Source of the DNA: Planctomicrobium piriforme
GTDB lineage: Bacteria > Planctomycetota > Planctomycetia > Pirellulales > PNKZ01
Direction of reading: 5' to 3'
Assembly: GCA_945877965.1 (NCBI GenBank)
Contig: CAMCTH010000218.1
Location: 1 to 7,511 of the forward strand
Length of the DNA: 7,511 nt
Shown here: piece after piece, positions 1-6,052 of the stretch
Layout of the letters: the number at the start of each line of letters is the position of its first letter
Position numbering within the stretch: position 1 is the stretch's first letter
The notes under the pieces: model-generated
The model's input: only the letters and a program-made list of their open reading frames with translations
Databases searched by the model: none
Told to the model about the DNA's origin: nothing
Position numbers and translations under genes: made by a program

Positions 1-2
1 AG

Positions 3-47
3 CCGAAGTCGACCAAGGGTCTCGACGCATTGCTCGACGGGAAGTAA
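3..47 (+). CDS. C-terminal end of a gene entering from the left
   Basis: The third forward frame is open from the window edge and reads PKSTKGLDALLDGK before a TAA at 45-47. The residues look like an ordinary protein C-terminus, and the codons prefer G or C at the third position like the neighbouring genes. Only 14 residues are visible, so no family can be named. The gene would lie on the same strand as the GH16 gene, 182 bases upstream of it. The intervening 48-229 shows no convincing ORF and no clear promoter. Confidence 0.4.
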   Translation, partial: PKSTKGLDALLDGK

Positions 48-229
48 ACGACCGCGACGGCGGTTACGTTCCCGACTGCTCAAAGACCTCTGCCTCGAGT
101 CGCGAGTCCCCTTCCGCGAGGAATAAACCGTCGCCGCTCGATCTGCTACGCTGTCGTCTCCACGTCGACCGGCGGATTCGTCGGGCCCGCGCGTGCGGAT
201 CTCCCCATCTCTTCGCAGAGCATTTCGCT

Positions 230-2218
230 ATGAGCACGCATCTTGCCGGTCGGCTCGTCGGTTGGACGAGCGCGATTTTGATTCTTCTCGGCTTGGCCGA
301 TCTTCGCGCGCAATCGCCGACGACGCGCGTCGTGTTCGATCCGCAACAGTTCGAGCAGGTGGCGATCAAGCAAAGTTCCGCGCAGGTGAAAACCGAACTT
401 AGTCGCGAGGCCGCCGCTCCGGGGCTCGTGTTGTCGGCCGACGGCGGGCCCGACGGTTATCCCGGCATTGAGCTGACGCCGAAGACCGGGACCGCATGGG
501 ATCTGTCGCCGTTTGGGCATGTCGCCGCGACGGTCACCAATCTCGGCGCGAAGCCCGTCGGCGTTCATCTGCGCATCGACAACGACGCCGACTGGCAGCT
601 CGGGCCGACCAATTCGGAGAGCGTCTATCTCGATCCCGGTAAGTCGGGAACGATCACGATCATCTTCGGTTACTCCTACGGCAAGAAGCCGAGCTATCCG
701 CTGAAGTCGTCGGCCGTCGTGCGGATGCTCGTGTTCCTCAATAAGTCCGCCGAGGCCCAAAGCATTCGGATCGAGTCGATTACGGCAGCCGGTCCGGCAG
801 GCGAGAAACCGCCCGTCGATCCGGCGAGTATTCGCATTAAACCGACCGACGGTTATTTGTTCGGCGGAGTTGCCTCGTTCGAACTTACCCATCGAGTGGT
901 TGCCAAGGACGGAGCCGAGTTCGCGGCCGCCAACAACGGCAAATCGCTGCAAATCACATTCTCGAAGCCCGGCCAGTCAATCACGCTGATGCCCGTGCAA
1001 GGGGCGTGGGATCTGCGAACCGGAAATCAGGTACGAGTGAAAATCAAGAACGTCGGCGCCGCTGCGGCGTTGCCGACCGTGCGGGTGAACAGTGCGCCGG
1101 GCTCGTCCGACAAGGCCGCGCCGCAGTCCGCGCTCGAACCGGGCCAATCGACCGAACTCGTCGCTTCATTCATTCCGGCAGTGCCATGGACCGGCGTCAA
1201 GGACGCATCCAAAACCGAATGGAACCCCGTCGCCGGGACCGGCACGAAGTTCATCAGCGACGCGGCGAACGGCGTGACGTTCTCTGTGGAAAGCGGCAGC
1301 GGCGGCGCTACACCCGTGGCAGCGTCGTTCGTAGTGGAATCGATCGTCTTGGCCGCCCCGCCGGTCGACGTCCCCGAGTGGCTCGGCCGACGTCCGCCGG
1401 TGGAGGGCGAATGGACGCAAACGTTTCAAGAAGAATTCGATGGCACGGCGATCGACCTGACGAAGTGGAACATCCACACCGCCAACTACTGGGACAAGCT
1501 GAGCCACTTCAGCAAAGACAACGTCCTCGTCGCCGACGGCAAAGCCGTGCTCCGTTACGAACGAAAACGGGGCCGCCACAACGACGACCCCGCCGGCAAA
1601 GAGACCGACTACGCCACCGGCTTCATCGACACCTACGGCAAGTGGGTGCAGCGCTACGGCTACTTCGAAGCCCGGATGAAGATCCCGCAGGCGCCGGGAC
1701 TGTGGCCCGCGATGTGGCTGATGCCGGACCGCGGACTGTCGGCCGGCGAACAATGGCAGCGGGCGAGCACGAGCAACGGCGCGATGGAGTTCGACATCAT
1801 GGAATATCTCTCGCGCTGGGGAGTCTATCGCTACAACATCGCGTTCCACTGGGACGGCTACGGCAAAGAGCATCAGCAGACCGGCACGCAAACGATCTAC
1901 GTCGATCACGACCGTGACGGCTACATCACGACGGGCCTGCTGTGGCTGCCGGGCCAGGCCGCGATCTACAACAACGGCAAGCTCGTCGCGCAGTGGGAAT
2001 CGCCGCGGATCTCGAGCGTCGCGTCCGACGTGATGTTCACGCACGTCATGGGAGGCTGGGATAACAACGCCTTAGACGACGCGCAACTGCCGGCCGATTT
2101 CGTGATCGACTACGTCCGTTGTTGGCAACGAAAGGACCTCGCGTCGCCGGCCGACGGCGTGAAGTCGACGCAACCGACGACCGCCGGCCCGACGAAGCCG
2201 GACGCGGTCAAACCTTAA
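230..2218 (+). CDS. Secreted glycoside hydrolase family 16 protein with two N-terminal beta-sandwich modules
   Basis: Predicted extracellular endo-glycosidase that hydrolyses internal beta-linkages of a polysaccharide with retention of configuration. Residues 1-28 form a signal peptide: a short polar start, a hydrophobic core around SAILILLGLA, and a likely cut near AQS. Residues about 75-190 and 245-378 are two related beta-rich modules that resemble the N-terminal domains of agarase-type enzymes. The GH16 domain runs from about 395 to 634. It opens with a FQEEFDGTAIDLTKWNI-type motif, contains YGYFEARMKIP (476-486), and carries the family signature EFDIME at 520-525. E520 is the expected nucleophile, D522 the assisting aspartate and E525 the acid/base. 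The tail 635-662 is rich in Pro, Thr and Ala. The ATG at 230 lacks a strong Shine-Dalgarno but is the start that gives an intact signal peptide. Substrate (laminarin, agar, carrageenan or other) cannot be decided from sequence alone; family membership is secure. Confidence 0.93.
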   Translation: MSTHLAGRLVGWTSAILILLGLADLRAQSPTTRVVFDPQQFEQVAIKQSSAQVKTELSREAAAPGLVLSADGGPDGYPGIELTPKTGTAWDLSPFGHVAATVTNLGAKPVGVHLRIDNDADWQLGPTNSESVYLDPGKSGTITIIFGYSYGKKPSYPLKSSAVVRMLVFLNKSAEAQSIRIESITAAGPAGEKPPVDPASIRIKPTDGYLFGGVASFELTHRVVAKDGAEFAAANNGKSLQITFSKPGQSITLMPVQGAWDLRTGNQVRVKIKNVGAAAALPTVRVNSAPGSSDKAAPQSALEPGQSTELVASFIPAVPWTGVKDASKTEWNPVAGTGTKFISDAANGVTFSVESGSGGATPVAASFVVESIVLAAPPVDVPEWLGRRPPVEGEWTQTFQEEFDGTAIDLTKWNIHTANYWDKLSHFSKDNVLVADGKAVLRYERKRGRHNDDPAGKETDYATGFIDTYGKWVQRYGYFEARMKIPQAPGLWPAMWLMPDRGLSAGEQWQRASTSNGAMEFDIMEYLSRWGVYRYNIAFHWDGYGKEHQQTGTQTIYVDHDRDGYITTGLLWLPGQAAIYNNGKLVAQWESPRISSVASDVMFTHVMGGWDNNALDDAQLPADFVIDYVRCWQRKDLASPADGVKSTQPTTAGPTKPDAVKP

Positions 2219-2239
2219 GCCGCACACGTTCGCGGCTTA
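2216..2239. terminator. Inverted repeat joining two convergent stop codons
   Basis: TAAGCCGC (2216-2223) and GCGGCTTA (2232-2239) are a perfect 8-bp inverted repeat around an 8-base loop. The first arm begins with the TAA of the GH16 gene. The second arm ends with the reverse complement of the TAA of the minus-strand gene. The hairpin fills the whole space between two convergent genes, so it is a natural candidate for a bidirectional terminator. No T-run follows on either strand, so it is not a classical Rho-independent terminator. Confidence 0.5.
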
Positions 2240-2641
2240 CTGCTTCGCTCGGTCGTAGTGATCCGGCCGCTCATCGAGATGCTGCTCATCAAGATCCAGC
2301 CACTCGACGGCCTGCTCGTTGAGCGACACGATTTTCACGTCCCAACACCGGCCGATGCGATTCGGTTCTTCGGACGCCTTGCAGACGAACGACAGCGTCG
2401 GCGGCAGCGCGTTCATACTGACACGCCAAGTGCCGGAGAAACGAATCGCGCCCGGCGAATAGTTCTCGACGGCGAACGTCCCGTCGGCCGCAAAGGTCCA
2501 AGTTCCCATGCAGGGACCGCCGACCCATTTGCCGAGCAGCATCAACTCGATCGCGTTCGGCGCGACGGCGGTTTTGTCCGCTGCACCTACCGGACAGGCC
2601 AAAGCGAACAGACCCGCGAGCAAAAGACAGAAACGAATCAT
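2237..2641 (-). CDS. Small exported protein, possibly lipocalin-like
   Basis: A 134-residue protein with a signal peptide: MIRFC followed by the hydrophobic stretch LLLAGLFALACPVG, with a likely signal peptidase I site at VGA|AD. The mature part has a GKWVGGPCMGTWTF...DGTF...GTWRV pattern. This resembles the short beta-strand repeats of small lipocalin-like domains common in planctomycetes (W...G.W.F..DGTF), but no exact family is claimed. Cysteines at GPC, FVC and GRC could form disulfides. The reading frame stays open upstream to an ATG at 2674. The start at 2641 is preferred because GGAGG lies five bases before it and the signal peptide begins there. It is the last gene of the minus-strand block and converges on the GH16 gene with an 18-base gap. 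Confidence 0.75.
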   Translation of the reverse strand: MIRFCLLLAGLFALACPVGAADKTAVAPNAIELMLLGKWVGGPCMGTWTFAADGTFAVENYSPGAIRFSGTWRVSMNALPPTLSFVCKASEEPNRIGRCWDVKIVSLNEQAVEWLDLDEQHLDERPDHYDRAKQ

Positions 2642-2689
2642 GCCGACCTCCGGATAGTTGCAACCTCTGATCAAGGCGTGCGTTCCTAA

Positions 2690-2707
2690 CTTGGACGTCG
2701 ATCCAAG
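2690..2707. repeat. Short inverted repeat upstream of the small exported protein
   Basis: CTTGGA (2690-2695) and TCCAAG (2702-2707) are a perfect 6-bp dyad with a 6-base spacer. It lies 29 bases downstream of the 77-residue gene's stop and about 50 bases upstream of the exported-protein start, so it could be a weak hairpin or an operator half-site pair. A dyad this short can arise by chance. Confidence 0.25.
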
Positions 2708-2735
2708 CTACCGAGTTCCCACGGCACGGATTACG

Positions 2736-2969
2736 TTACTCGGCCGTCTCTTCGCGCGAGCTCAGATCGGGCACCGGCTGATTACGTCTGAGATACCCGA
2801 CGCCCATCGCCGCATTACGATGCGCCGCGCCCCGCGTGGCTCCCGTCGCAGTATGCGTTTCAGGAACTTCGGCGGCCGCAGCCTGCTTTTTGTCATCGCC
2901 CAGGTAGACCAAACGAAGGTCGGTGATCCCGAGGACGCAGTACCACACGACGCTTGTCGGTGAATTCAT
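2736..2969 (-). CDS. Small protein of unknown function, 77 residues
   Basis: Not recognised. The ATG at 2967-2969 is preceded by AGGA with a spacing of about seven bases. The codons favour G or C at the third position, as in the neighbouring genes, which supports translation. Residues 1-24 are moderately hydrophobic (VVWYCVLGITDLRLVYLG) but too broken by charge for a confident membrane helix or signal peptide. Residues 30-55 are rich in Ala, Thr and Gly, and the C-terminus is charged. It lies between the Crp/Fnr gene and the small exported protein, all on the minus strand. An ORF on the opposite strand covers almost the same bases but has no ribosome binding site and an arginine-rich, unstructured composition. 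Confidence 0.5.
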   Translation of the reverse strand: MNSPTSVVWYCVLGITDLRLVYLGDDKKQAAAAEVPETHTATGATRGAAHRNAAMGVGYLRRNQPVPDLSSREETAE

Positions 2970-3026
2970 ATTTTGTTCCTGTTTACCGATGCGTTACGTC
3001 AATCTCATAAAGATCAAACTCTCGAT

Positions 3027-3047
3027 CGGACTCCGCTGGGGAGTCCG
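3027..3047 (-). terminator. 8-bp hairpin downstream of the Crp/Fnr gene
   Basis: CGGACTCC (3027-3034) and GGAGTCCG (3040-3047) are a perfect inverted repeat with a 5-base loop. Read on the minus strand, the stem is followed after a few bases by a moderately T-rich stretch that includes TTTGATCTTTA. It lies about 65 bases past the Crp/Fnr stop codon. It is a plausible but not textbook terminator. Confidence 0.45.
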
Positions 3048-3068
3048 CACAGTCACCGACACATCGTG

Positions 3069-3091
3069 AGAGCTTCGCAAACGCAAGCTCT
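3069..3091 (-). repeat. 7-bp hairpin just after the Crp/Fnr stop codon
   Basis: AGAGCTT (3069-3075) and AAGCTCT (3085-3091) pair perfectly around a 9-base loop, starting 19 bases after the Crp/Fnr stop on the minus strand. No T-run follows. With the second hairpin at 3027-3047 it forms a tandem pair that may stabilise the mRNA end or help termination. Confidence 0.35.
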
Positions 3092-3109
3092 TGCCGCCGC
3101 GTAGTGCCA

Positions 3110-3808
3110 TCAGCCAAGCAGTCGCTGGAATTCTCTCTGGACCGTGGCGTAGCATTCGCAGGAAGCCGCTTCGAGGCCGGGGCGATCCAGCACGGTGATC
3201 CGTCCGCGGCCGGCCTTCACTAGTCCCCGTTGTTGCAACAGTTGAAGCACCTCCGTCACACTGGAACGACGTGTGCCAAGCATCAGCGCCAAAAACTCGT
3301 GCGTCAGCGGCAGTTCGTCCGTCTCCAAACGATCGTGCGTCATGAGCATCCACCGGCAACAACGACGCTCGATCGAGTGCAAACCGTTGCAGGCGACGCA
3401 CTGCGACACCTGCAAGAGAAACGCCGCCCGATAGCGATTGATCAGCGCGCGGAGTGGAGCGCTGCGGTCGAGTTCTTCCTTGAGCCGACCGATCTCGATG
3501 CGACACGCCTCGCCGGCGGCCTGCACGATGATTCGGTATGCGGACGTCTCGTTCTCAACGAAGGCCGGAATGCCGTGCATTCCTTCCTTGCCGATCGTCG
3601 CCACCTCGATGCCGTCGCCGTCTTCCATCGTCGCCACGGCTGACAGAATTCCGGTCACTGGAAAGTAGGCGTACTCGATCGGCGCATGAGCTTCGAGCAA
3701 GACTTGCCCGAACTCCAAGGGAACGATCTTCGTCGCCGTCATGAACGACGCGCGGTCGCTCTCCTCCAATCGATTTAATAACCGATTGCCCGGCGATGGG
3801 GTCACCAT
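3110..3808 (-). CDS. Crp/Fnr-family transcriptional regulator
   Basis: A 232-residue protein of normal length for the family. Residues about 15-125 form the cyclic-nucleotide-binding-like beta-barrel, with a GILSAV strand (53-58) and an IGKEGMHGI loop (72-80) in place of a canonical phosphate-binding cassette. Residues 125-160 form the dimerisation helix (VSQCVACNGLHSIERRCCRW). The C-terminal winged helix-turn-helix spans about 167-210 (LTHEFLALMLGTRRSSVTEV), followed by GLEAASCECY. The RRSSVTE segment is the likely recognition helix. Lack of the standard cassette residues argues against cAMP as ligand. The CxxC at 137-140 lies in the dimerisation helix and is common in this subfamily, so it is not evidence of an FNR-type iron-sulfur cluster. 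The ATG at 3808 follows AAGGA by nine bases, and that Shine-Dalgarno is inside a strong hairpin (3816-3844). Regulatory targets are unknown. Confidence 0.92.
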   Translation of the reverse strand: MVTPSPGNRLLNRLEESDRASFMTATKIVPLEFGQVLLEAHAPIEYAYFPVTGILSAVATMEDGDGIEVATIGKEGMHGIPAFVENETSAYRIIVQAAGEACRIEIGRLKEELDRSAPLRALINRYRAAFLLQVSQCVACNGLHSIERRCCRWMLMTHDRLETDELPLTHEFLALMLGTRRSSVTEVLQLLQQRGLVKAGRGRITVLDRPGLEAASCECYATVQREFQRLLG

Positions 3809-3815
3809 GTTTTGC

Positions 3816-3844
3816 GGTCCTTTCAGCCAAACGTAGAAAGGACC
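3816..3844 (-). promoter_or_regulatory. 9-bp inverted repeat sequestering the Crp/Fnr ribosome binding site
   Basis: GGTCCTTTC (3816-3824) and GAAAGGACC (3836-3844) are perfectly complementary with an 11-base loop. In the minus-strand mRNA, the arm nearest the start codon is GAAAGGACC, which contains the AAGGA Shine-Dalgarno; the AUG begins seven bases after the stem. Folding would hide the ribosome binding site. This suggests translational control, by a protein, ligand or temperature, or alternatively an operator for autoregulation. The structure is seen directly; its function is inferred. Confidence 0.6.
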
Positions 3845-4020
3845 ACCGAGAAACGGGCCGGGATTCCAGGCCGCCGATCTCGATTGGTGATGGTTTCTAA
3901 ATCAGGTCGTTATTGCCTCTCGTTAGGGTTCGACGCGAACACCGTGCAACGCCGTCTCACATCCACGTGAGCAGAATTCACAGAAGCTAGCCCCTGATTG
4001 TTCCGTAGTCGCCCGCTCTC

Positions 4021-4053
4021 GTCGGTACGGTAACCGACATAAGTCGTCGACTT
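4021..4053 (-). repeat. Two adjacent dyads between the response regulator and Crp/Fnr genes
   Basis: GTCGGT (4021-4026) pairs with ACCGAC (4033-4038), and AAGTC (4041-4045) pairs with GACTT (4049-4053). Both lie 40-75 bases downstream of the response regulator stop, in a 285-base gap (3809-4093) that otherwise holds only the hairpin next to the Crp/Fnr start. They may end or stabilise the response regulator transcript. Neither has a T-run. A minus-strand frame stays open through this stretch (to 3910), but it has no start codon with a ribosome binding site. Confidence 0.3.
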
Positions 4054-4093
4054 CGCGGTCTTATCGCCGCCGCCGGCCCACTGACGCGGACCG

Positions 4094-4471
4094 TCACTTC
4101 GGCCGGTGATTACTTCGCCTTGCGGCTTCGATAGCCGGTTGAAGTTGCGAAAACTCCAACGGCTTGAGCAAGAATAAATCGAAGCCCGCTTCGGCCGCCT
4201 TCGAACGCAACTCGGGGCTTTCAAAACCCGTCACGGCGACGATCAGCCGCGGCCGAATTTCGGTGCAATGCTCCAACTTCTCGACGATATCGAAGCCGCA
4301 CACTATGGGCATGGCGAGGTCGATCAACACGACGTCGGGCTTCATTTGCTCAATGAGCGCCAAAGCCTTTTCGCTCTCCGAGCAGACGTCGGCCTCATAA
4401 CCGTGCGCCCGCAGGAGCAACGTTTGGGAGACGGCCACTTCCGGCTGATCGTCGACGACGAGAATCCGCAT
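4094..4471 (-). CDS. Single-domain response regulator (CheY-like receiver)
   Basis: A 125-residue protein made only of a receiver domain, which would accept a phosphoryl group from a histidine kinase. All key positions are present: the acidic pair D7-D8 in ILVVDDQ, the phospho-acceptor D51 in VVLIDLAMP, the switch threonine T81 in VAVTGF, and K103 followed by P104 in FLLKPLE. There is no output domain, so it should act through protein contacts or within a phosphorelay. The frame is open upstream to an ATG at 4588, but that extension is arginine-rich and unlike a receiver. The start at 4471 is preceded by GAGGGG three bases away and begins exactly at the first beta-strand. It lies upstream of the Crp/Fnr gene on the same strand; no kinase gene is in the window. 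Confidence 0.93.
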   Translation of the reverse strand: MRILVVDDQPEVAVSQTLLLRAHGYEADVCSESEKALALIEQMKPDVVLIDLAMPIVCGFDIVEKLEHCTEIRPRLIVAVTGFESPELRSKAAEAGFDLFLLKPLEFSQLQPAIEAARRSNHRPK

Positions 4472-4626
4472 CTGCCCCTCGCCACAAAAGTGACATCGCG
4501 ACGAGAAGCAGGGACCGACGCCGGCCTGATTGAGATCATCGCCAAACGGGGGCCGAAGCCGCCGGCGGCGAGATTTCCGTCCACCCACGAGGGAGAACGG
4601 GGTATCAGTAGCGGTCGATGCGAAAC

Positions 4627-4656
4627 GCTGTGTACGAAACCGTACGCAGCATCATA
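4627..4656 (-). promoter_or_regulatory. 10-bp stem-loop next to a possible -10 box upstream of the response regulator
   Basis: GCTGTGTACG (4627-4636) and CGTACGCAGC (4641-4650) form a 10-bp stem with a single T/G non-Watson-Crick position and an AAAC loop. On the minus strand, TATGAT (4651-4656) directly precedes the stem and matches a sigma-70 -10 box closely. No convincing -35 box is found 16-18 bases further upstream. The element is about 155 bases before the response regulator start and could be an operator overlapping a transcription start. The rest of the 319-base gap 4472-4790 shows no supported gene. Confidence 0.35.
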
Positions 4657-4790
4657 GGGGTAAAGGGGGCGAAAGGCCGTCGAATTCGGCGGGCAATCGC
4701 GATTTGTGGAAAAGCCCTCTAAAACGGTCGCATTCTCAACCACTTACAGCGCGAAGCGGGAGCGAAGTCAGTCGCGTAAGGGGAATTCGC

Positions 4791-5720
4791 TCAGCTCGTC
4801 GTCGACGAGTCGCGGCGTTCGAAGCAGACCGGCTGCGTCACCACAATCAAGTAGCAAGCCCCAAGCGCCATGACGACGCCGAACGCCAACAGCGCGACGT
4901 CGAGCACCACCCAACCGATGCCCGGCGTCAGTTCTTCAGACGATAAGGCGACCTGCTCGGGCCGGCGGTCGACGTACCAGACGGGAAGTCGATCCCCTTC
5001 TCGATAGTTTTCCGCGAGCAGCCGCTGTGCTCGCTCGGCCTCGAACTCCGTGAACTCGGCAACGCGCAGCGGCCGACGTTGCACGCCTCCCGCCGTAGCA
5101 TATTCCAAGGTGATCCACGCCTCTTGCACGCGCATTCGTTGCCCCTTGGGCAGCGAGCGGTCAGCTAACTCCACACGAGGAAGGTGAACGACGGCGTCGA
5201 CGGCGACCGGCTGCGACCGGAATCGCAACTCGCACCACTCGCCGACGCGCGCCCAAGTGCGCTGCATCAAAAAGCCGACGATGACCAAGATCGCGATGCC
5301 GCCGATCAAGCCAACGAGGTTCGGGGCGCGCCACGCCAACCGCCATGGCCCGCCGTTCTCATCGCGAACGATCGGCGCAACGCCCGGATTCAAGCGCCGC
5401 ACTTCAGCCAGGATGTCTTCCAACACCGGCCGGCTGAACTCATCGGCGACCCGCTCCCACTCGCGACCGCCGAGAAACTCGCCCGGCAAAATCGACTCGG
5501 TCACATTCCAAGGCTCTTCATCGTAGGCCGGATGATAATGCCGACTCTCGACGAACACCTCGCCGCGCGCAACGCGACACGAGTACCACGATGTCTCGCC
5601 GGGAGTTCGCCAAGCGACCGAGTCCGCCGTCCGCTCCATCAGCAGGTCATCACGACGCTGCGCCGTCCGCGTATTCGGCGTCGGCAACGGGGGAACTTGC
5701 GGCGGCTTGCGACGAAGCAT
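4791..5720 (-). CDS. Membrane protein with DUF3592-like core and an extra N-terminal domain
   Basis: A 309-residue protein. Residues 134-153 (LVGLIGGIAILVIVGFLM) and about 268-294 (GWVVLDVALLAFGVVMALGA) are two transmembrane helices. They flank a soluble beta-rich segment, residues 160-262, with the EAWITLEYATAGGVQRR...EFEAERAQRLLAENYREGDRLPVWYVDRRPEQ pattern typical of DUF3592 proteins: a short beta-domain ending in a GD.LPVWY.P-like strand. DUF3592 has no known biochemical role. Residues 28-110 form an additional polar domain with SWYSCRVARGEVFVESRHYH and a helical EFSRPVLEDILAEVRRL; it is not recognised. The start at 5720 gives the longest frame. An internal ATG at 5639 (residue 28) is also possible, as neither has a clear Shine-Dalgarno. 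It is the first gene of the minus-strand block. Confidence 0.75.
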   Translation of the reverse strand: MLRRKPPQVPPLPTPNTRTAQRRDDLLMERTADSVAWRTPGETSWYSCRVARGEVFVESRHYHPAYDEEPWNVTESILPGEFLGGREWERVADEFSRPVLEDILAEVRRLNPGVAPIVRDENGGPWRLAWRAPNLVGLIGGIAILVIVGFLMQRTWARVGEWCELRFRSQPVAVDAVVHLPRVELADRSLPKGQRMRVQEAWITLEYATAGGVQRRPLRVAEFTEFEAERAQRLLAENYREGDRLPVWYVDRRPEQVALSSEELTPGIGWVVLDVALLAFGVVMALGACYLIVVTQPVCFERRDSSTTS

Positions 5721-5800
5721 GATCCGGCTCGACGGAAATCACCACGGGCCGGCGGACCACGACGCACCTGCCAATTCCGCCCGACGCGACGGCAAGGTCG

Positions 5801-6052
5801 ATGATCGCCGTACAACGTGCAAAAATAGGCCCGGAGGGACCTGAACTATCATCACCGAATGAGGGAGAAACGCAAGTTTCCCCTTCGTCGTGTGCACCAC
5901 GTGTGCAGTCGACCCCGAATTCGTCTTCCGCTGCCGATTCGGCAGACCCCGACAAGTCGCGTCTCGATGCCCGCTGGGACCGCCTGTCGGCTGACGTGAA
6001 AGCGGCGATCTTGAGGCTGGCCGACGGGGACGCTGCGAGGGCTGACCGATGA
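5801..6052 (+). CDS. Small ORF resembling recombinase-adjacent tails; possible integration remnant
   Basis: An 83-residue ORF. Residues 6-17 (RAKIGPEGPELS) resemble the GPEG-type strings seen just past planctomycete tyrosine recombinase genes. Residues 51-76 (LDARWDRLSADVKAAILRLA) match in style the AWxxLPExIRAGIxALV helix that often ends such ORFs. The middle is low-complexity Ser, Pro and Ala. The AAGG before the ATG is only three bases away, a poor spacing, so translation from this start is uncertain. No recombinase catalytic residues are present anywhere in the window. The resemblance is from memory of the family and not from a search. It marks the switch from the minus-strand block to the plus-strand accessory block. 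Confidence 0.4.
   Translation: MIAVQRAKIGPEGPELSSPNEGETQVSPSSCAPRVQSTPNSSSAADSADPDKSRLDARWDRLSADVKAAILRLADGDAARADR

Noticed and set aside
146..952. A 268-codon minus-strand ORF opposite the start of the GH16 gene.
   Set aside because: The plus frame encodes a signal peptide and beta-sandwich module; the antisense is arginine-rich and without recognisable features.
1166..2044. A 292-codon minus-strand ORF opposite the GH16 gene.
   Set aside because: It is antisense to the conserved GH16 domain and its translation is a Val/Arg/Ala-rich shadow with no ribosome binding site.
3244..3400. Cysteines in the Crp/Fnr protein as a possible FNR-type iron-sulfur centre.
   Set aside because: FNR uses an N-terminal cysteine cluster; here the cysteines lie in the dimerisation helix and the C-terminus, positions often occupied in this subfamily.
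2994..3506. A 170-codon minus-strand ORF within the Crp/Fnr region.
   Set aside because: It overlaps the clear helix-turn-helix reading frame on the same strand in a different frame and has random-like composition.
3910..4224. A minus-strand ORF overlapping the end of the response regulator and extending into the gap.
   Set aside because: Its only ATG is inside the receiver gene out of frame, and the part in the gap has no start codon with a ribosome binding site.
4530..4946. A 138-codon plus-strand ORF across the gap between the response regulator and the DUF3592-like gene.
   Set aside because: Highly Arg/Ser-rich, overlaps the end of the membrane protein gene antisense, and lacks a ribosome binding site.
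5184..5804. A 206-codon plus-strand ORF opposite the membrane protein.
   Set aside because: Antisense to clear transmembrane helices, with Arg/Pro/Ala-rich low-quality composition.
5821..5890. A tRNA-3'-end-like string (GTTCAGGTCCCTCCGGGC) on the minus strand, suggesting a tRNA or an attachment site in one.
   Set aside because: The T-stem arms do not pair, the invariant A of the T-loop is replaced, and no matching acceptor or anticodon arm is found upstream.
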